From assembly GCF_020532645.1 (NCBI RefSeq), contig NZ_JAJAUZ010000014.1, positions 62,001 to 126,000 on the forward strand: 64,000 nt of DNA, in the 5' to 3' direction. Under the pieces are notes generated by a model that was not told the origin of the DNA, did not search any database, and worked only from the letters and a program-made list of their open reading frames with translations. This document shows positions 25,515-34,822 of this stretch, piece after piece. Position numbers and translations under genes: made by a program. How positions within the stretch are numbered: the stretch's first letter is position 1; every line of letters starts with the position of its first letter. The stretch is from Streptomyces bambusae (GTDB lineage: Bacteria > Actinomycetota > Actinomycetes > Streptomycetales > Streptomycetaceae).

Positions 25515-26267
25515 ATGACCTGGCTGCAGTGCACCACCCCGCGGCCCGACGCGGAGCGACGCCTCGTCTGCTTTCCGCACGAAGGCGGGGTGGCCTCGTT
25601 CTTCGCCCGCTGGGCCGAGGCCCTGCCCGGCACCGAGGTGCACGCAGCGTGCTATCCCGGTCGCGCCGAACGCGCCGCGGAACCCTGTGCGACCGACGTC
25701 CGCCACCTGGCCGGCGACCTCGCCCGGGCCGTCCGGCCGCTCGCCGACCGCCCCCTCGTCCTCTTCGGGCACAGCCTGGGCGCCTGGATCGCCTTCGAGA
25801 CCGCCCGGGAACTGGAAGCAGCGGGCAGCAGGGTCTGCGCCCTGGTCGTCTCCGGAGCCCCGGCCCCGCAGACCCGGCGCACCCCCGGCACCGCACCCGG
25901 ACTCGCCGGCGGCGAGTTCGCCCCCGCCCCCGCCGACAGCCCCGCCCCGCTGCTGGCCGAACCCGTGCTGCTGAAACTGGTCTTCCCGTACGTGCAGGCC
26001 GACGCCAGGATGGCCGAGAGCTACGTCCACCGGCCCGGGCCCCCGCTGAACTGCCCGGTCACCACCCTCGTCGGGGCGGGCGATCCCACGGTCACCGCCG
26101 AGGACGCCACCGCCTGGGCGGACCTGAGCCAGGGGGCCCACCAGGCCCCCGTGCCGGCCGGCCCGCACCGCCCGCTGGCGGCGCGGCCACCGCAGGAGCT
26201 CGTACGCCGGCTGCTGGACGGGGCCGCCGGCGGCCCGGAACGGTCCGGACCGCTGCACCGACGCTGA
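25515..26267 (+). CDS. Type II thioesterase 2
   Basis: 250 aa from ATG 25515. FGHSLGAWIAFETA is the nucleophile elbow, and VGAGDPTVTAEDA gives the acid residue. The late histidine sits in PAGPHRPLAA rather than the usual GGHFYL, and the lid segment is shorter than in the thioesterase at 1311, though both share the block SYVHRPGPPLNCPVTT (YVHRPGPPLDCPLTT there). It should hydrolyse acyl groups from carrier proteins, perhaps the tandem carrier upstream. The altered histidine region may weaken activity. Confidence 0.87.
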   Translation: MTWLQCTTPRPDAERRLVCFPHEGGVASFFARWAEALPGTEVHAACYPGRAERAAEPCATDVRHLAGDLARAVRPLADRPLVLFGHSLGAWIAFETARELEAAGSRVCALVVSGAPAPQTRRTPGTAPGLAGGEFAPAPADSPAPLLAEPVLLKLVFPYVQADARMAESYVHRPGPPLNCPVTTLVGAGDPTVTAEDATAWADLSQGAHQAPVPAGPHRPLAARPPQELVRRLLDGAAGGPERSGPLHRR

Positions 26268-26282
26268 GAGGAAGCCGCACGC

Positions 26283-26834
26283 ATGCCGCACATCTCGCTC
26301 GACAACGACCTCCCCGGGATCAGCGGCCTGATGGCCCAGAGGCCCGACACCGCCGCCCCCCTCAACCTGCTGGCGAACGCCCTGCTGCACGCGCCGTCCT
26401 CGCTGCCCGCCGGAGAGCGCGAGCTGATCGCGGCCTACGTGTCCCAGCTGAACGCCACCCCGTTCTGCGCCGGCTCGCACAGCGCCTTCGCCGCCGCCCA
26501 GATCGACGGCGGCCGCGAGCTCGTCGACGCCGTCCTCGCCGACCCGGCCACCGCGCCGGTCAGCCCCAAGCTCCGGGCCCTGCTGCGGGTCGCCGCCGAA
26601 GTCCAGGGCGCGGCCCGGCCCGTCGCCGCCGAGACCATCGCCGCCGCCCGCGCCGAGGGCGCCGACGACACCGACCTCCACGACACCGTGCTGATCGCCG
26701 CGGCCTTCTGCATGTACAACCGCTACGTCAGCGGACTGGCCACCGTGATCCCGGCCGACCCCTCCTACTACGAGGAGTCCGCCAAGCGGATCGTCTCCGA
26801 GGGCTACGGCCGCTCCGCGGCCCAGGCAGGCTAG
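26283..26834 (+). CDS. AhpD-fold carboxymuconolactone decarboxylase-like protein 1
   Basis: 183 aa from ATG 26283. Helical protein with ERELIAAYVSQLNATPFCAGSHS; the AhpD peroxidase motif CxxC-x3-H is reduced to one cysteine (CAGSH). It belongs to the peroxidase-related subgroup, which may use the single cysteine in a peroxidase or isomerase-like step. A close paralogue at 46387 shares the same N-terminal start (MPHI) and the CxGSHSA motif. It is 15 bp downstream of the thioesterase, in one operon. Confidence 0.85.
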   Translation: MPHISLDNDLPGISGLMAQRPDTAAPLNLLANALLHAPSSLPAGERELIAAYVSQLNATPFCAGSHSAFAAAQIDGGRELVDAVLADPATAPVSPKLRALLRVAAEVQGAARPVAAETIAAARAEGADDTDLHDTVLIAAAFCMYNRYVSGLATVIPADPSYYEESAKRIVSEGYGRSAAQAG

Positions 26835-26836
26835 CC

Positions 26837-27754
26837 GTGGCCGCCGGAGGCGCGTGGACCGCGCAGGACGTCCCCGACCAGAGCGGCCGGACCGCCGTGG
26901 TGACCGGAGCCGCCTCCGGCCTCGGCCTGGAGACGGCCCGGGCGCTCGCCGTCCGCGGCGCCCACGTGGTGCTCGCGGTGCGCGACTCCGGCAAGGCCGC
27001 CGTCGCCGCGGCCCGGATCCGGGCCGCGGCGCCCCGCGCCGAACTCACCGTGCAGCACCTCGACCTGGCCGACCTGGCCTCCGTCCGGGAAGCCGCCAAG
27101 CAGCTGGCCGACCTCGGCCGCATCGACCTGCTCGTCAACAACGCCGGCGTCATGTGGACCCCGTACACCCGCACCGTCGACGGCCACGAGCTCCAGTTCG
27201 CCACCAACCACCTCGGGCACTTCGCCCTCACCGGGCTGCTGCTCGACACCCTCCGGGCCACCCCCGGCGCGCGCGTCGTCACCATCAGCAGCTACCTGCA
27301 CCGGTTCGCCCGCATCGACTTCGGCGGCCTCGACGCCGAGCACGGCTACAACCGCTACCGGGCGTACAGCCAGTCCAAGCTCGCCAACCTCATGTTCAGC
27401 CGCGAGCTGCACCGCCGGCTGGAGCAGGCCGGCGACGGCACGCTGTCCGTCGCCGCCCACCCCGGACTCGCCGCCACCGGCCTCGGCCGCGAGCTGCCGG
27501 CCCTCGTCCGCCGCCTCGGCCCGGCGCTCGGCCCGCTGTTCCTGCAGCGCGCCGACCAGGGCATGCTGCCCGGCCTGCGGGCCGCCACCGACCCGGCCGT
27601 GCGCGGCGGCACGTACTACGGGCCCACCGGCATCACCGAGACCCGCGGCCGCCCCGGCCCGGCCCGCCCCGGCCGCGCCGCCCTCGACGGACGGGCCGCG
27701 GCCCGGCTCTGGGAGGAGTCCGAGCGCCTGACCGGCGTCGCGTACGGGCTGTGA
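26837..27754 (+). CDS. Short-chain dehydrogenase (retinol dehydrogenase-like)
   Basis: 305 aa from GTG 26837, 2 bp after the previous stop. TGAASGLGLE binds the dinucleotide, LLVNNAGVM follows, and the active site has TISSYLH and YRAYSQSKLANL (Tyr-x3-Lys). The sequence type (ATNHLGHFALTGLLL, HPGLAATGLGRE) matches the protochlorophyllide reductase/retinol dehydrogenase-like branch, usually NADPH-dependent. It ends the operon with the secreted peptide, thioesterase and AhpD-like protein. The substrate is unknown. Confidence 0.9.
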   Translation: MAAGGAWTAQDVPDQSGRTAVVTGAASGLGLETARALAVRGAHVVLAVRDSGKAAVAAARIRAAAPRAELTVQHLDLADLASVREAAKQLADLGRIDLLVNNAGVMWTPYTRTVDGHELQFATNHLGHFALTGLLLDTLRATPGARVVTISSYLHRFARIDFGGLDAEHGYNRYRAYSQSKLANLMFSRELHRRLEQAGDGTLSVAAHPGLAATGLGRELPALVRRLGPALGPLFLQRADQGMLPGLRAATDPAVRGGTYYGPTGITETRGRPGPARPGRAALDGRAAARLWEESERLTGVAYGL

Positions 27755-27756
27755 CG

Positions 27757-27812
27757 GCGGGCCCGCACACGACGCGCGCGGGCCCGCACACGACGCGCGC
27801 GGGCCCGTGAGC
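27757..27812. repeat. Tandem 21-bp repeat between convergent genes
   Basis: GCGGGCCCGCACACGACGCGC occurs at 27757 and 27778 and in part at 27799. Each copy holds the palindrome GCGGGCCCGC, so the region may form hairpins and stop transcription from both sides. Confidence 0.7.
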
Positions 27813-27831
27813 GACGCGCGGAGGGCGCCGG

Positions 27832-29067
27832 TCAGTGCACGTCGAGGCCGCCCAGGAACCACCCCTTCAGCGCCTCGATCCGCTCCTCGACCTCCGCGCG
27901 CCCGGAGCCCTCGACCAGGAACACCGCGAGGAAGTTCCCCGAGTGCGACGACTCCTCCAGCACGTCGCCCTCGGCCGCGAAGTACGTCTGCTTGAACACC
28001 CCCGGCGGCCGGGCGGCCGGGTCCGGCAGCCTGTGCAGGGTGCCCGGGCGCATCATGAACGCCAGCTGGCCGGCCGCCGGTTCGGGCGCCTGCCGGCCCG
28101 GCACCTCGGCCGGCAGGCCGAACTGGGCGAGCACCGGCAGCTGCGCCGGATCCACGCCGAACATGTGCCGGTGCAGGTCGCGCACCCCGGCGCCGCCGGC
28201 CCGGCAGGCGGCCTCGCACAGCACCAGGTCGTCGTCGGGGGTGCGGAACACCTCGATGTGGAACGCGAAGTCGGCCGGCCCGCCGAGGGCGTCCAGCACC
28301 TGCCGGCCGAAGCCGATCAGGCGGTGCGCCATCGGGTCGGCGGCGTCCAGCGCGATGTCCACGCGCCCGCCCCGGTCCGTGTAGTCGGCCAGCACGTACC
28401 GGTACTGGGACGGCCAGATGGAGGCGAGTTCGCCGCCGCGGACCACGCCGTCGATGTGGCACATCGCGCCCTCGACGTACGCCTCGGCCAGCCAGCCCGG
28501 CTCGCCGTCCGGCGCCGTGTACTCGGCCTGCGCCGCCCACTCGGACAGCTCGGCCGCGCCGCGCAGCACCCGCAGCCCGATCGAGCCGGCGCCGCGGCGC
28601 GGCTTGACCACGACCGGCAGGCCGTGCCGGGCGGCGAACGCCTCAACCTCGGCGGCGGAGCGGACCAGGGCGTGCTCGGCGACGGGGATGCCGGCGCGCA
28701 GCGCGGCCGCCTTCATCTCCCACTTGTCGCGGTACGGCACCGCCGTGTCGGGCTGCTGGCCCGGCAGGCCGAACCGCTCGCGCAGCAGGGCGGCGCGTTC
28801 GATGTCGCGTTCCGCGCAGGCGACGATGTCCGTCACGCCGTGGGCGCGGATCAGTTCGGCGGCGCGGTCCTCCACCCAGGTGGTGTCGGCGTCGTAGTCG
28901 CGGACCGCCTCGGTGTGCACGTACGGCGCGCCGTCCGGCAGCTCCTCGCCGAACGCGTCGAGCTGCTCGGCCGAGGCGAGCAGCAGCAGTTTGGCGCCGG
29001 TGGGGGCAAGCCACTCGTGGTAAGGGGTCGCGGCGAGTGAGCCGCGGTGCAGGATCAGGACGCTCAT
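27832..29067 (-). CDS. ATP-grasp ligase C
   Basis: 411 aa from ATG 29067, overlapping the upstream CysK-like stop by 4 bases. YRDKWEMKAAALRAGIPV precedes LPVVVKPRRGAGSIG, the glycine-rich lid with the ATP-binding lysine, and FAFHIEVFRTPDDDLVLCEAACRAGG carries the metal ligands. Such enzymes join a carboxylate to an amine through an acyl phosphate. It differs clearly from ligases A and B, so it probably has another substrate. It shares an operon with a CysK-type enzyme, so a beta-substituted alanine is a plausible partner. Confidence 0.9.
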   Translation of the reverse strand: MSVLILHRGSLAATPYHEWLAPTGAKLLLLASAEQLDAFGEELPDGAPYVHTEAVRDYDADTTWVEDRAAELIRAHGVTDIVACAERDIERAALLRERFGLPGQQPDTAVPYRDKWEMKAAALRAGIPVAEHALVRSAAEVEAFAARHGLPVVVKPRRGAGSIGLRVLRGAAELSEWAAQAEYTAPDGEPGWLAEAYVEGAMCHIDGVVRGGELASIWPSQYRYVLADYTDRGGRVDIALDAADPMAHRLIGFGRQVLDALGGPADFAFHIEVFRTPDDDLVLCEAACRAGGAGVRDLHRHMFGVDPAQLPVLAQFGLPAEVPGRQAPEPAAGQLAFMMRPGTLHRLPDPAARPPGVFKQTYFAAEGDVLEESSHSGNFLAVFLVEGSGRAEVEERIEALKGWFLGGLDVH

Positions 29068-30035
29068 GCGGTCGGCTCCTCGTTCCATATGCTGACGTAG
29101 CGTTCGCCCGTGTCGGGCAGGACGGCGACGATCGTCTTCCCGGCGTACGCGGGATCCCGGGCCAGCTGCCCGGCCGCGAACAGGGCGGCGCCCGCGGACA
29201 CCCCGACGAACAGGCCCTGCCGGCGGAGCACCGCGCGGGCCTCCGCCGGGGCCGCCTCGTCGGGGACCGCCACCACCCGGTCGACGATCGATGCGTCGGT
29301 GGTGGGGGCGACGAAGCCGCCGTTGAGGCCGGGGATGCGGTGCAGGCCGCCGTAGCCCTCGGACAGGACGGGGGAGTTGGCGGGCTCGACGGCGACCACC
29401 TCGATCGCCGGGTTGCGTTCCTTGAGGTAGCGGCCGGCGCCGCTGAGGGTGCCGCCGGTGCCGACGCCGGCGACGAACACGTCGACCCGGCCGGCGGTGT
29501 CCGCCCAGATCTCCGGGCCGGTGGTCTCGTAGTGGGCGAGGACGTTGTCGGGGTTCTCGTGCTGGCGGGCGTACCAGGCGCCGGGCGTCTCGCGTTCGAT
29601 CTCCTCGGCGCGCAGGATCGCGGCGGCGAAGCCGTCGGCGCCGGGCGTCTCCACGACCTCGGCGCCCAACGCCTTCAGCAGGCCCTTGCGCTCGGGGGTG
29701 GCGGTGTCGGGGAGGACGACGGTGCAGTGGTAGCCGCGCACGGCGCACAGGGCGGCGAGGGCGATGCCGGTGTTGCCGGACGTGGACTCCACGACGGTGG
29801 AGCCGGGGCCAATGTCGCCGCGGGCCTCGGCGGCACGCAGCAGGTAGCGGGCGGCGCGGTCCTTGACGCTGGCGTACGGGTTGGCGGACTCCAGCTTGGC
29901 GAGGACCTCTGCGCGGGGGTCGGCCCCCGCGAGGTCCAGCCGGACGAGTGGGGTGCCGCCGATCAGGTCCTCCACCCCGTCGGCGATCCGCCGGACGGCG
30001 GGGGCGGTCGTCTCTGTTGGCGTGGCGGTACTCAT
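29064..30035 (-). CDS. Cysteine synthase-type PLP enzyme 1
   Basis: 323 aa from ATG 30035. NPYASVKDRAARY holds the PLP lysine, ESTSGNTGIALA binds the substrate carboxylate, and GVGTGGTLSGAGRYL binds the cofactor phosphate. These are the canonical O-acetylserine (thiol)-lyase motifs. Enzymes of this fold also make 2,3-diaminopropionate precursors (SbnA) and O-ureidoserine (DcsD). A serine O-acetyltransferase is just upstream at 30326, so local O-acetylserine supply with a non-standard nucleophile is a reasonable guess. Confidence 0.92.
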   Translation of the reverse strand: MSTATPTETTAPAVRRIADGVEDLIGGTPLVRLDLAGADPRAEVLAKLESANPYASVKDRAARYLLRAAEARGDIGPGSTVVESTSGNTGIALAALCAVRGYHCTVVLPDTATPERKGLLKALGAEVVETPGADGFAAAILRAEEIERETPGAWYARQHENPDNVLAHYETTGPEIWADTAGRVDVFVAGVGTGGTLSGAGRYLKERNPAIEVVAVEPANSPVLSEGYGGLHRIPGLNGGFVAPTTDASIVDRVVAVPDEAAPAEARAVLRRQGLFVGVSAGAALFAAGQLARDPAYAGKTIVAVLPDTGERYVSIWNEEPTA

Positions 30036-30325
30036 AGCGCGTGCTCCTGAACTGGACGACGTGACAGAGCTCGGGGCTCCGCCCCCGTGCCCCCGCGCCT
30101 GAAATGCCGGCGGGGCTGGGATCTGGCGGGGCCGTGGGTGCGGTGGCGGGTGTGCGGTGGTGCGGCTCAAGGACCGGGGGCTCCGCCCCCGCACCCCCGC
30201 GCCTCAATCGCCGGCGGGGCTTGATTCACCTCGGCAGCATCCAGCCGCCCGCGGGCAAAGTTCGGCCGGGGGAAGGATCCAGCCCCGTCCAGGGGGCACC
30301 TCCCAGCCCCCGGGGCTTGAGCGGG
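30036..30325. repeat. Intergenic region with two dispersed Streptomyces repeats
   Basis: 290 bp between co-directional genes. Two copies of the element (GGGGCTCCGCCCCCGTGCC...GCCGGCGGGGCTGG near 30070-30120, and a second near 30178-30230) lie in tandem, followed by a stretch similar to the 25120 region (CCAGGGGGCACCTCCCAGCCC). A promoter for the CysK-like gene is likely near 30040-30070. Confidence 0.7.
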
Positions 30326-30955
30326 TCACCAGGAGCCCGAGGAGGCGTGGAGGCGGATGCGGTCCGTGGTGGGGGCGGCGGCGCGGGCCGCCGGGCCCGC
30401 AGCGGTCCGGGGTGGCAGTACCACCGGCGGCGGGGCGTAGACCCTGGCGTCGGCCGGGACGTCGTGGACCACGGTCGCACCGGCGCCGACGAGCGCGCGG
30501 GCGCCGACCGTGACCGGTCCCAGGACGCTCGCCCCGGCGCCGAGGACCACCTGGTCGCCGACGACGGGGTGACGCCGCAGATCCAGCGGGCGCGCGCAGT
30601 CGACCCACCAGCCGACCGCCCCCAGCGTCACCTGGTGGTAGATCGTCACGTCCGCCCCCACCACGGCCGTCTCGCCGATGACGACGGCCGCACCGTGGTC
30701 GATGAACACCCGGCGCCCCAGCACCGCACCGGGGTGGATCTCCACACCGGTGCGCCGCCGGGACCGCCGGGCGATCCGCAGGGCGACGCCGCGCAGCCCC
30801 CGCAGGTGCAGCCGGTGCGCCACCCGGTGCGCCCACACCGCCCGCAGCCCCGGATGCCCCAGCGCCTCCCGCCGGCTGCGCAGCGACGGGTCGCGCGCGA
30901 ACGCGGTCTCCAGGTCCTCGCGGAGTGCGGCCGCCAGACCGGTTCCCCCGGCCAT
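30326..30955 (-). CDS. cysE: Serine O-acetyltransferase-like protein
   Basis: 209 aa from ATG 30955, five bases after the upstream ATP-grasp stop, with GGGGAGGG in front. The N-terminal helices include LETAFARDPSLRSR, as in CysE. The beta-helix follows with VEIHPGAVLGRRVFIDHGAAVVIGET, where His is catalytic, and IYHQVTLG. It should acetylate serine with acetyl-CoA to give O-acetylserine for the CysK-type enzymes at 29064 or 36716. The C-terminal tail (after VYAPPPVVLPP) is unusual, and long and Ala/Pro-rich. Confidence 0.88.
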   Translation of the reverse strand: MAGGTGLAAALREDLETAFARDPSLRSRREALGHPGLRAVWAHRVAHRLHLRGLRGVALRIARRSRRRTGVEIHPGAVLGRRVFIDHGAAVVIGETAVVGADVTIYHQVTLGAVGWWVDCARPLDLRRHPVVGDQVVLGAGASVLGPVTVGARALVGAGATVVHDVPADARVYAPPPVVLPPRTAAGPAARAAAPTTDRIRLHASSGSW

Positions 30956-30960
30956 GGGCC

Positions 30961-32214
30961 TCAGCCCTCCCCGCGCTGCGGGGCGACGTCCACGCGGATC
31001 GCCCGGCCGGCCAGGTCCTCGCAGAGCGCGACCGCCGCGTCCGTGTCCGGTGCGGTCGCCGCGACGAACCCGATCCGGTCCCAGTTGTCGCGCAGCGGCC
31101 GTACCGTGTCGCCCGGCTTCACCGAGACCGACACCGCCAGCACGTCCGAACGGGCCGCGACGTCCTCGACGCCCGACACGGACGTGACCGTACCCGGGTC
31201 GCGGAGCACGAAGCGGGTGCAGGCGGCGGCCGCCGGCACCGGTTCCGACAGCAGCTCCGGCACGGTGCCCAGCGGCCAGCCGGCCGCGTACGCGTACATG
31301 TTGATCCCGTACGCCGCCTCGACCAGCTCCGCGATGTGCCCGCCGCCGAGCCGGTTGTGGGACTCCACGACCACCGGCCGGTCCGTGCCGAGCCGGATCT
31401 CGGTGTGGCCGGGGCCGTCGGTGACCCCCATGACGGTGAGGAACGAGGTGACCGCCCCGGTCAGCGCGGCCCGCCGGTCCGGGTCCAGCCGGGCCGGCAG
31501 CGCATGGCCCAGCTCGGCGAAGTGCTCGTCGTCGGTGAGCTTCTCGGTGACGGCGAGGACCACGTGCCGGCCGCCGAAGCTGAACGTCTCGACGCTGAAC
31601 TCCGGCCCGGGGATGTGCGCCTCCGCGAGGAAGCCGGTCACCTTGAACAGGGTGGAGCCGCGGTCCGTGCGCTGCCCGAGCAGCCCCTCGATCCGCTGCC
31701 ACACCCGCGGCAGGTCCTCCGGTCCGGCCGCCTTCAGCAGCCCGAAGCCGGCGGTGGTGTCGGTCGGCTTCACGATGAACGGGTAGCCGGCGCGCTCGCC
31801 GAACGCCGCCAGCGACGCGAAGTCCGTCACCGGGGCGAACGCCACGCCCGCCCCGCCGTTCGCCTCCAGGTGCGTGCGCATCAGCAGCTTGTCGCGCATC
31901 CGGCGGCTGACCTCGTACCGGTGCCCGTCGCTCCACCCGAAGTGGTCGTTGAGGCGGGCCGCGTTGCTCAGCCCGCCCTCGGTCAGCGACAGCACCTTCG
32001 TGCAGCCGTGCACCGCCCGCGCCGTCTCGGCGTACGGCAGCACCGTGTCCCAGTCGGTGTAGTCGACCATCAGCAGCACGTCCGCGGTGCGCGTCTGGTA
32101 CGCGTTGATCTTGTCGGGGTGCTGGAGCAGCACGACGCGCACGCCCTGCTTCTTCACGTATTCCAGATGGGAGTCCGTGCCGCCGATCAGCAGCACGGCG
32201 GGGGCGTTCGTCAA
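30961..32214 (-). CDS. ATP-grasp ligase B
   Basis: 417 aa from a TTG at 32214 with AAGGAG upstream, overlapping the previous stop (TTGA). SRRMRDKLLMRTHLEANG and YPFIVKPTDTTAGFG form the ATP-binding region; IPGPEFSVETFSFGG is followed by DGPGHTEIRL and VVVESHNRLGGGHI, the usual order in amino-acid/peptide ligases of the BacD/carboxylate-amine group. It probably joins an amino acid to another carboxylate. It lies between ligase A and the serine acetyltransferase in a tight operon. Confidence 0.9.
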   Translation of the reverse strand: MTNAPAVLLIGGTDSHLEYVKKQGVRVVLLQHPDKINAYQTRTADVLLMVDYTDWDTVLPYAETARAVHGCTKVLSLTEGGLSNAARLNDHFGWSDGHRYEVSRRMRDKLLMRTHLEANGGAGVAFAPVTDFASLAAFGERAGYPFIVKPTDTTAGFGLLKAAGPEDLPRVWQRIEGLLGQRTDRGSTLFKVTGFLAEAHIPGPEFSVETFSFGGRHVVLAVTEKLTDDEHFAELGHALPARLDPDRRAALTGAVTSFLTVMGVTDGPGHTEIRLGTDRPVVVESHNRLGGGHIAELVEAAYGINMYAYAAGWPLGTVPELLSEPVPAAAACTRFVLRDPGTVTSVSGVEDVAARSDVLAVSVSVKPGDTVRPLRDNWDRIGFVAATAPDTDAAVALCEDLAGRAIRVDVAPQRGEG

Positions 32215-33455
32215 CAGAGCGCTCCTTCCAGGGGGGCGGGTTCGGCCACCACGGGGGCCAGGGTGCGGTAGAGCTCGGCCAGCCGGGCGGCTGCCGCGGC
32301 GGGCGTGGCCGCGTCGACGACGGCGTAGCCGTGCCGGGTCGCGGAGTCGGTCACGGGCTTCACGCGGTCGCCGGTGCGCAGCGGGAAGTGCAGGGCGTGC
32401 ACGTCGGGCGCGGCCAGCACCTGCTCGGCCGGCGTCACGGACGCCAGCACGCCGGGCGGCAGCCGGAAGAACTCGATGGCCGCGTACCGCTCGGCGGCGG
32501 GCGGCGCGACCGGCTCGCCGGCCAGCGCGCGGAAGATCCACGCCTCGATGTCGAAGCCGGTGGCGGTCTGGATGAGCAGCGGGATCCGGTCGCCGCCCAG
32601 GCGGGCCTGCGACTCGACGATCCGCGGTCCGGCGGCGGTCAGGATCACCTCGGTGTGCGCCGGGCCGAACGCGTAGCCGGCCAGGTCCAGCAGGTCCGTC
32701 ACCAGCTGCTCGACCGCGGCCCGGTCGGCGGCGGCGAGCGGCGCCGGGAACACGTGCCCGGTCTCGACGAACCCGGGCGCGCCGGTGGTCTGCTTGGCGG
32801 TGATGCCCACCACCGTGTGGACGCCGCCCGCCGACAGCGTCTCCACGCTGAACTCGGGACCCTCCAGGTAGTCCTCGACGAGGTACGGCCCCGCCAGGGC
32901 CCCGGTACAGACCCGCTCCGCCCACTCGTCGACGTCCTCGGGGCGGCGGATCAGGGCGACGCCGCGGCTGCCCGCCAGCGTCGCCGGCTTCACGATCACC
33001 GGCAGGACGGCGTCCCGCAGGATCTCCCGGACCTCGCAGACGGTCGCCGCCCGCCGGGCGTCGACGGGCGAGAGCCCGGCCGCGTTCAGCATCCGGCGCA
33101 TGGCGGCCTTGTCGTTGAGGCTGCGGACCGCCGCGGCCGGGTTGGGCGACAGGCCCAGCGCCTCGGCCTCGGCGAACACCGGAGGCATGCTCGCCTCGGC
33201 GCCCAGGTGCAGGACCAGGTCCACGCCGTGCGCCTGCGCGGTCTCCGCGATCAGGGCGCGCAGCGCGGTCTCGTCGCTGAAGTCGGCCAGGAGGAGCTGC
33301 TCGCTGTGGCGCTCGACCTCGTCGAGGTAGGCCGGCTCCTGGAGCGCCGGGTCCCAGATGGACCAGACGCGGAAGCCCGCCGCCACGGCCTTGCGGACCA
33401 GCTGGTGGTAGGGCATCACCATCAGCAGCCGCTGCGGAGCCCGCGGATCTGTCAT
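32211..33455 (-). CDS. ATP-grasp ligase A
   Basis: 414 aa from ATG 33455. SLNDKAAMRRMLNAAGLSP, LPVIVKPATLAGSRGVALI (ATP lysine), LEGPEFSVETLSAGG, FGPAHTEVILTAAGPRIVES and RLGGDRIP are all in place. It is similar in design to ligase B, and the pair probably arose by duplication with change of substrate. It follows the MFS exporter by 92 bp, a gap filled with a short GGGTCGCTCGTGCG repeat. Two such ligases in a row could build a two-step peptide bond chain without an NRPS. Confidence 0.9.
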   Translation of the reverse strand: MTDPRAPQRLLMVMPYHQLVRKAVAAGFRVWSIWDPALQEPAYLDEVERHSEQLLLADFSDETALRALIAETAQAHGVDLVLHLGAEASMPPVFAEAEALGLSPNPAAAVRSLNDKAAMRRMLNAAGLSPVDARRAATVCEVREILRDAVLPVIVKPATLAGSRGVALIRRPEDVDEWAERVCTGALAGPYLVEDYLEGPEFSVETLSAGGVHTVVGITAKQTTGAPGFVETGHVFPAPLAAADRAAVEQLVTDLLDLAGYAFGPAHTEVILTAAGPRIVESQARLGGDRIPLLIQTATGFDIEAWIFRALAGEPVAPPAAERYAAIEFFRLPPGVLASVTPAEQVLAAPDVHALHFPLRTGDRVKPVTDSATRHGYAVVDAATPAAAAARLAELYRTLAPVVAEPAPLEGALC

Positions 33456-33547
33456 GTCTCGTCCGTCCGTTCTCTCGTGGGCGGGTCGCTCGTGCGCGTC
33501 GATCGCGCGGGTCGCTCGTGCGGGTCGCTCGTGGGCGGGGTGCGGGC

Positions 33548-34822
33548 TCAGACGGCGGTCTTCTCGGGGGCGGCGGCGGCCTCGGCGGCCTGCCGCTCCT
33601 CGCGGACCCGCAGCAGGGAGCGGTACATGAGGACGGCGCCCAGACCCCACAGCCCGTAGATCACGGCCATGCCGGCCGCCGGCAGCACGGCGCCGACGAC
33701 CACCGACACCGAGCCGATGACCAGCCCGATGCGGGCGTTCAGGCCGTACGCGGCCATGTACTTGGTGCGGGCGGCGGCCGGCACCAGGTCGGCGAGGATC
33801 GCCTGCTTGATGGGTACGTTGGCCAGCTCGCCGATGGTGAGGACGACGGCGGCGACGATCAGCGGCCAGGCCGAGTTGCTCACCGCCCAGACCATGTAGC
33901 CGGCGGTGAACGCGCCGATGCCCGCGTACAGCCGGGTCCGGTCCGACAGCTTCCCGAACAGCCGGCCGGCGAACAGCGCCAGGCCCACGACCAGTGCCGT
34001 GTTCACGGCGCGCAGCACACCCAGCATCTCGACGCCGTCGACCTTCGGCGCCCACGAGCCGAACGACACGATCTCCTGCACGGGGAACTCGTCGGCGAGC
34101 CGGACGGCGATGTAGTAGCCGATCTGCACCTCGATCGCCCGCGTCAGCACGGCGACCGTCAGCAGCCGGACGAAGACCATGTCCTTCGCCACGGACAGGT
34201 AGCCGCGCAGCATCGCGGGGACGCCGGCGGCGGCCTCCCGGGCACCCTCGGGGGCGGTCTCGGAGACCCAGCGCCAGAACACGAACGTGGTGGCCGCACT
34301 GAGCACGGCGGCGCCGGCCAGCAGGCCGAAGAAATACTCCCCGTACAGGAAGCCGCCGGCCAGGGCGCCGAAAGTGAAGGCGAGGTTGATGGACCAGTAG
34401 TTGATCGTGTAGACCAGCGGTCGGTTTTCCGGTGTGGAGACGTCGACCATCATCGCGTCGGCGGCCGGTGTGGCGATGTTCGCCAGACACGTGTTCAGCA
34501 GGAAAAGAACGAACGTCACCGGTCCGGATTCCCACCACGGCGAATTCGCCGCGGCGAGCAGGATGAAGGTGGCGGTGGCGCCCAGCTCGCCGAGGACGAG
34601 CAGCGGGCGGCGCCCGTACACGTCGGCGAGGTGCCCGCCGAGGAAATTGCTGCCGATGGCCGCGAACGCGACGATCACGGTGAGGACGCCGGCGGTCGCG
34701 GCCCCGTACAGCTTCGCCAGGTGGACGACGAGCAGCGGGGTCAGCATGACGGCCAGCAGGCGTTGCACGAAGCCGACGCCGATGCGGAGCCTGATATTCG
34801 GGTGCAGTTCCCGGAACTTCAT
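33548..34822 (-). CDS. MFS transporter (DHA-type exporter)
   Basis: 424 aa from ATG 34822 after GGAGGG. Twelve membrane helices are predicted. GGHLADVYGRRPLLVLGEL is the loop 2-3 signature, and GKLSDRTRLYAGIG its repeat in the second half. The sequence is of the drug-exporter type commonly encoded beside ATP-grasp dipeptide ligases (for example in bacilysin-like clusters). It heads the operon with ligases A and B and is divergent from the dioxygenase gene. Export of the ligase product, giving self-protection, is likely. Confidence 0.88.
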   Translation of the reverse strand: MKFRELHPNIRLRIGVGFVQRLLAVMLTPLLVVHLAKLYGAATAGVLTVIVAFAAIGSNFLGGHLADVYGRRPLLVLGELGATATFILLAAANSPWWESGPVTFVLFLLNTCLANIATPAADAMMVDVSTPENRPLVYTINYWSINLAFTFGALAGGFLYGEYFFGLLAGAAVLSAATTFVFWRWVSETAPEGAREAAAGVPAMLRGYLSVAKDMVFVRLLTVAVLTRAIEVQIGYYIAVRLADEFPVQEIVSFGSWAPKVDGVEMLGVLRAVNTALVVGLALFAGRLFGKLSDRTRLYAGIGAFTAGYMVWAVSNSAWPLIVAAVVLTIGELANVPIKQAILADLVPAAARTKYMAAYGLNARIGLVIGSVSVVVGAVLPAAGMAVIYGLWGLGAVLMYRSLLRVREERQAAEAAAAPEKTAV

